Part shown: positions 6,246 through 6,832 of the stretch, piece after piece | How the letters are laid out: every line of letters begins with the position of its first letter | How positions within the stretch are numbered: position 1 is the stretch's first letter | Assembly: GCA_965365285.1 (NCBI GenBank) | Contig: CBDUBC010000127.1 | Location: 1 to 6,832 of the forward strand | Source: JAURDE01 sp965365285 | GTDB taxonomy: Bacteria > Bdellovibrionota > Bacteriovoracia > Bacteriovoracales > Bacteriovoracaceae | Reading direction: 5' to 3' | DNA: 6,832 bases | Made by a program: the position numbers and the translations under genes | The notes under the pieces: model-generated | What the model saw: the letters and a program-made list of their open reading frames with translations, nothing else | The model's database searches: none | What the model was told of the DNA's origin: nothing

Positions 6246-6832
6246 TTAATCCTGTTTATGTAAGTTATTTTTTAATACTTCTTTGGCGAGTTCTCTTTCT
6301 GCTTTTTTCTTAGAGTGTGAAATTCTTTCTGCAAGAACCTTTCCTCTCACCAAAAGCTTCACTTTATATTCCTGATTTCCAAATTCTTCACTTTCATAGA
6401 TGGGAAGCTCTTTATAAAGTGCCATAACCTCTTCTTGAAGAGTTGATTTGGGGTCAAAGTATTTAATTCTTTCTGAGTTTAAAAAATCACTTCCCTTAAG
6501 CTCTTTATATTGCTTGAAGAGTTCATTCAGAAACTGGGTTAAGGCATTCCAACCTTGATCAAGATAGATACTTGCAAGAATTGCCTCGAAAACATCGGCC
6601 TGTATGGACTCGCCTATTTCAATTTTAGACTCGCCTCGGCCAACGAGAACAAAGTCATAAACTTTTAAGACATGACAGAGTTCAACAAGGGCCTCCATAT
6701 TAACCAGAGATGCTCTTAACTTTGAAAGCTGTCCTTCATCGAGTTGCTCAAATCTTTCAAAAAGCATTTCAGAAAGTGCATGACCAAGAAGACTATCTCC
6801 TAAGAACTCCAATCTTTCATAAGATTTTGGAG
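6246..6832 (-). CDS. rnc: Ribonuclease III, N-terminus outside window
   Basis: RNase III cuts double-stranded RNA, including precursors of 16S and 23S rRNA. About 195 residues are visible; roughly 30-35 N-terminal residues lie beyond the right edge (E. coli 226 in all). The visible part opens with SYERLEFLGDS (codons ending near 6792), the family signature with the catalytic Glu and Asp that match E. coli E41 and D45. ADVFEA (codons about 6599-6582) supplies the second Asp/Glu pair (E. coli D114, E117). A double-stranded RNA-binding domain follows, from DPKSTLQEEV to SKKKAERELAKEVL. Its lysines before the last helix are kept, but the two glycines usual just before them (GxGxSKK) are replaced in RISHSKK. 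All catalytic residues that fall in the window are present, so the enzyme should be active. The TTG at 6812 is an internal Leu codon, not a start. The gene leads the rnc-era-der operon seen here, with era starting 4 bases after its stop. Confidence 0.96.
   Translation of the reverse strand, partial: PKSYERLEFLGDSLLGHALSEMLFERFEQLDEGQLSKLRASLVNMEALVELCHVLKVYDFVLVGRGESKIEIGESIQADVFEAILASIYLDQGWNALTQFLNELFKQYKELKGSDFLNSERIKYFDPKSTLQEEVMALYKELPIYESEEFGNQEYKVKLLVRGKVLAERISHSKKKAERELAKEVLKNNLHKQD

Noticed and set aside
6810..6812. TTG at 6812 as the start of rnc
   Set aside because: It encodes the Leu of the conserved ERLEFLGD motif and the frame stays open to the window edge, so the gene is truncated by the window.
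1..6832. Search for RNA genes, CRISPR repeats, insertion sequences, attachment sites or defence genes
   Set aside because: No tRNA-like cloverleaf, rRNA, regular direct-repeat array, transposase motif or terminal inverted repeats were seen; nearly all bases are covered by the genes listed.

Overview
This looks like a chromosomal housekeeping segment of an AT-rich (roughly 40% GC by eye) Gram-negative bacterium. An outer membrane is implied by a BamB-type lipoprotein, a YfgM-type translocon partner and two exported proteins with the look of beta-barrels. The protein style (Lys/Phe/Ile-rich, short signal peptides) and the rnc-era-der plus yfgM-bamB set suggest the Bdellovibrionota/Bacteriovoracia, such as Bacteriovorax or Halobacteriovorax. 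That placement is inference; no rRNA or species marker is present.

Layout from left to right: (1) the 3' part of an unrecognised plus-strand gene that runs off the left edge (2-670). (2) A minus-strand pair, yfgM-like (1762-2427) then bamB-like (667-1758), 3 bases apart. (3) A 132-bp divergent intergenic region (2428-2559) with face-away promoters whose -35 boxes fall on the same 7 bases. (4) Two plus-strand predicted outer-membrane beta-barrel genes (2560-3051 and about 2999-3826). (5) A tight minus-strand operon entering from the right edge, rnc (partial) - era - der (6832 to 3828), with a 4-base gap and then an ATGA overlap.

The genes work in two blocks. rnc-era-der is an RNA-processing and ribosome-assembly operon: RNase III processes rRNA precursors, Era acts in 30S maturation and Der in 50S maturation. 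The yfgM-bamB block serves envelope biogenesis: YfgM is an inner-membrane periplasmic-chaperone partner of SecYEG, and BamB is the propeller lipoprotein of the outer-membrane barrel assembly machine. In E. coli the order is yfgM-bamB-der. Here the same genes point the same way but are split by the two barrel genes on the opposite strand, so yfgM-bamB carries its own promoter. That promoter is interlocked with the promoter of predicted clients of BamB.

I see no new multi-gene defence, mobile or CRISPR-like system. The points most worth a second look are the shared -35 divergent promoter with a nearby dyad, the second barrel gene that seems to lack an ordinary start codon at its signal peptide, and altered guanine-recognition motifs in Era. 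Coding density is very high: the two convergent junctions are a 4-base stop-codon overlap and a 1-base gap, with no convincing intrinsic terminator at either. No stretch over 300 bases lacks a gene.
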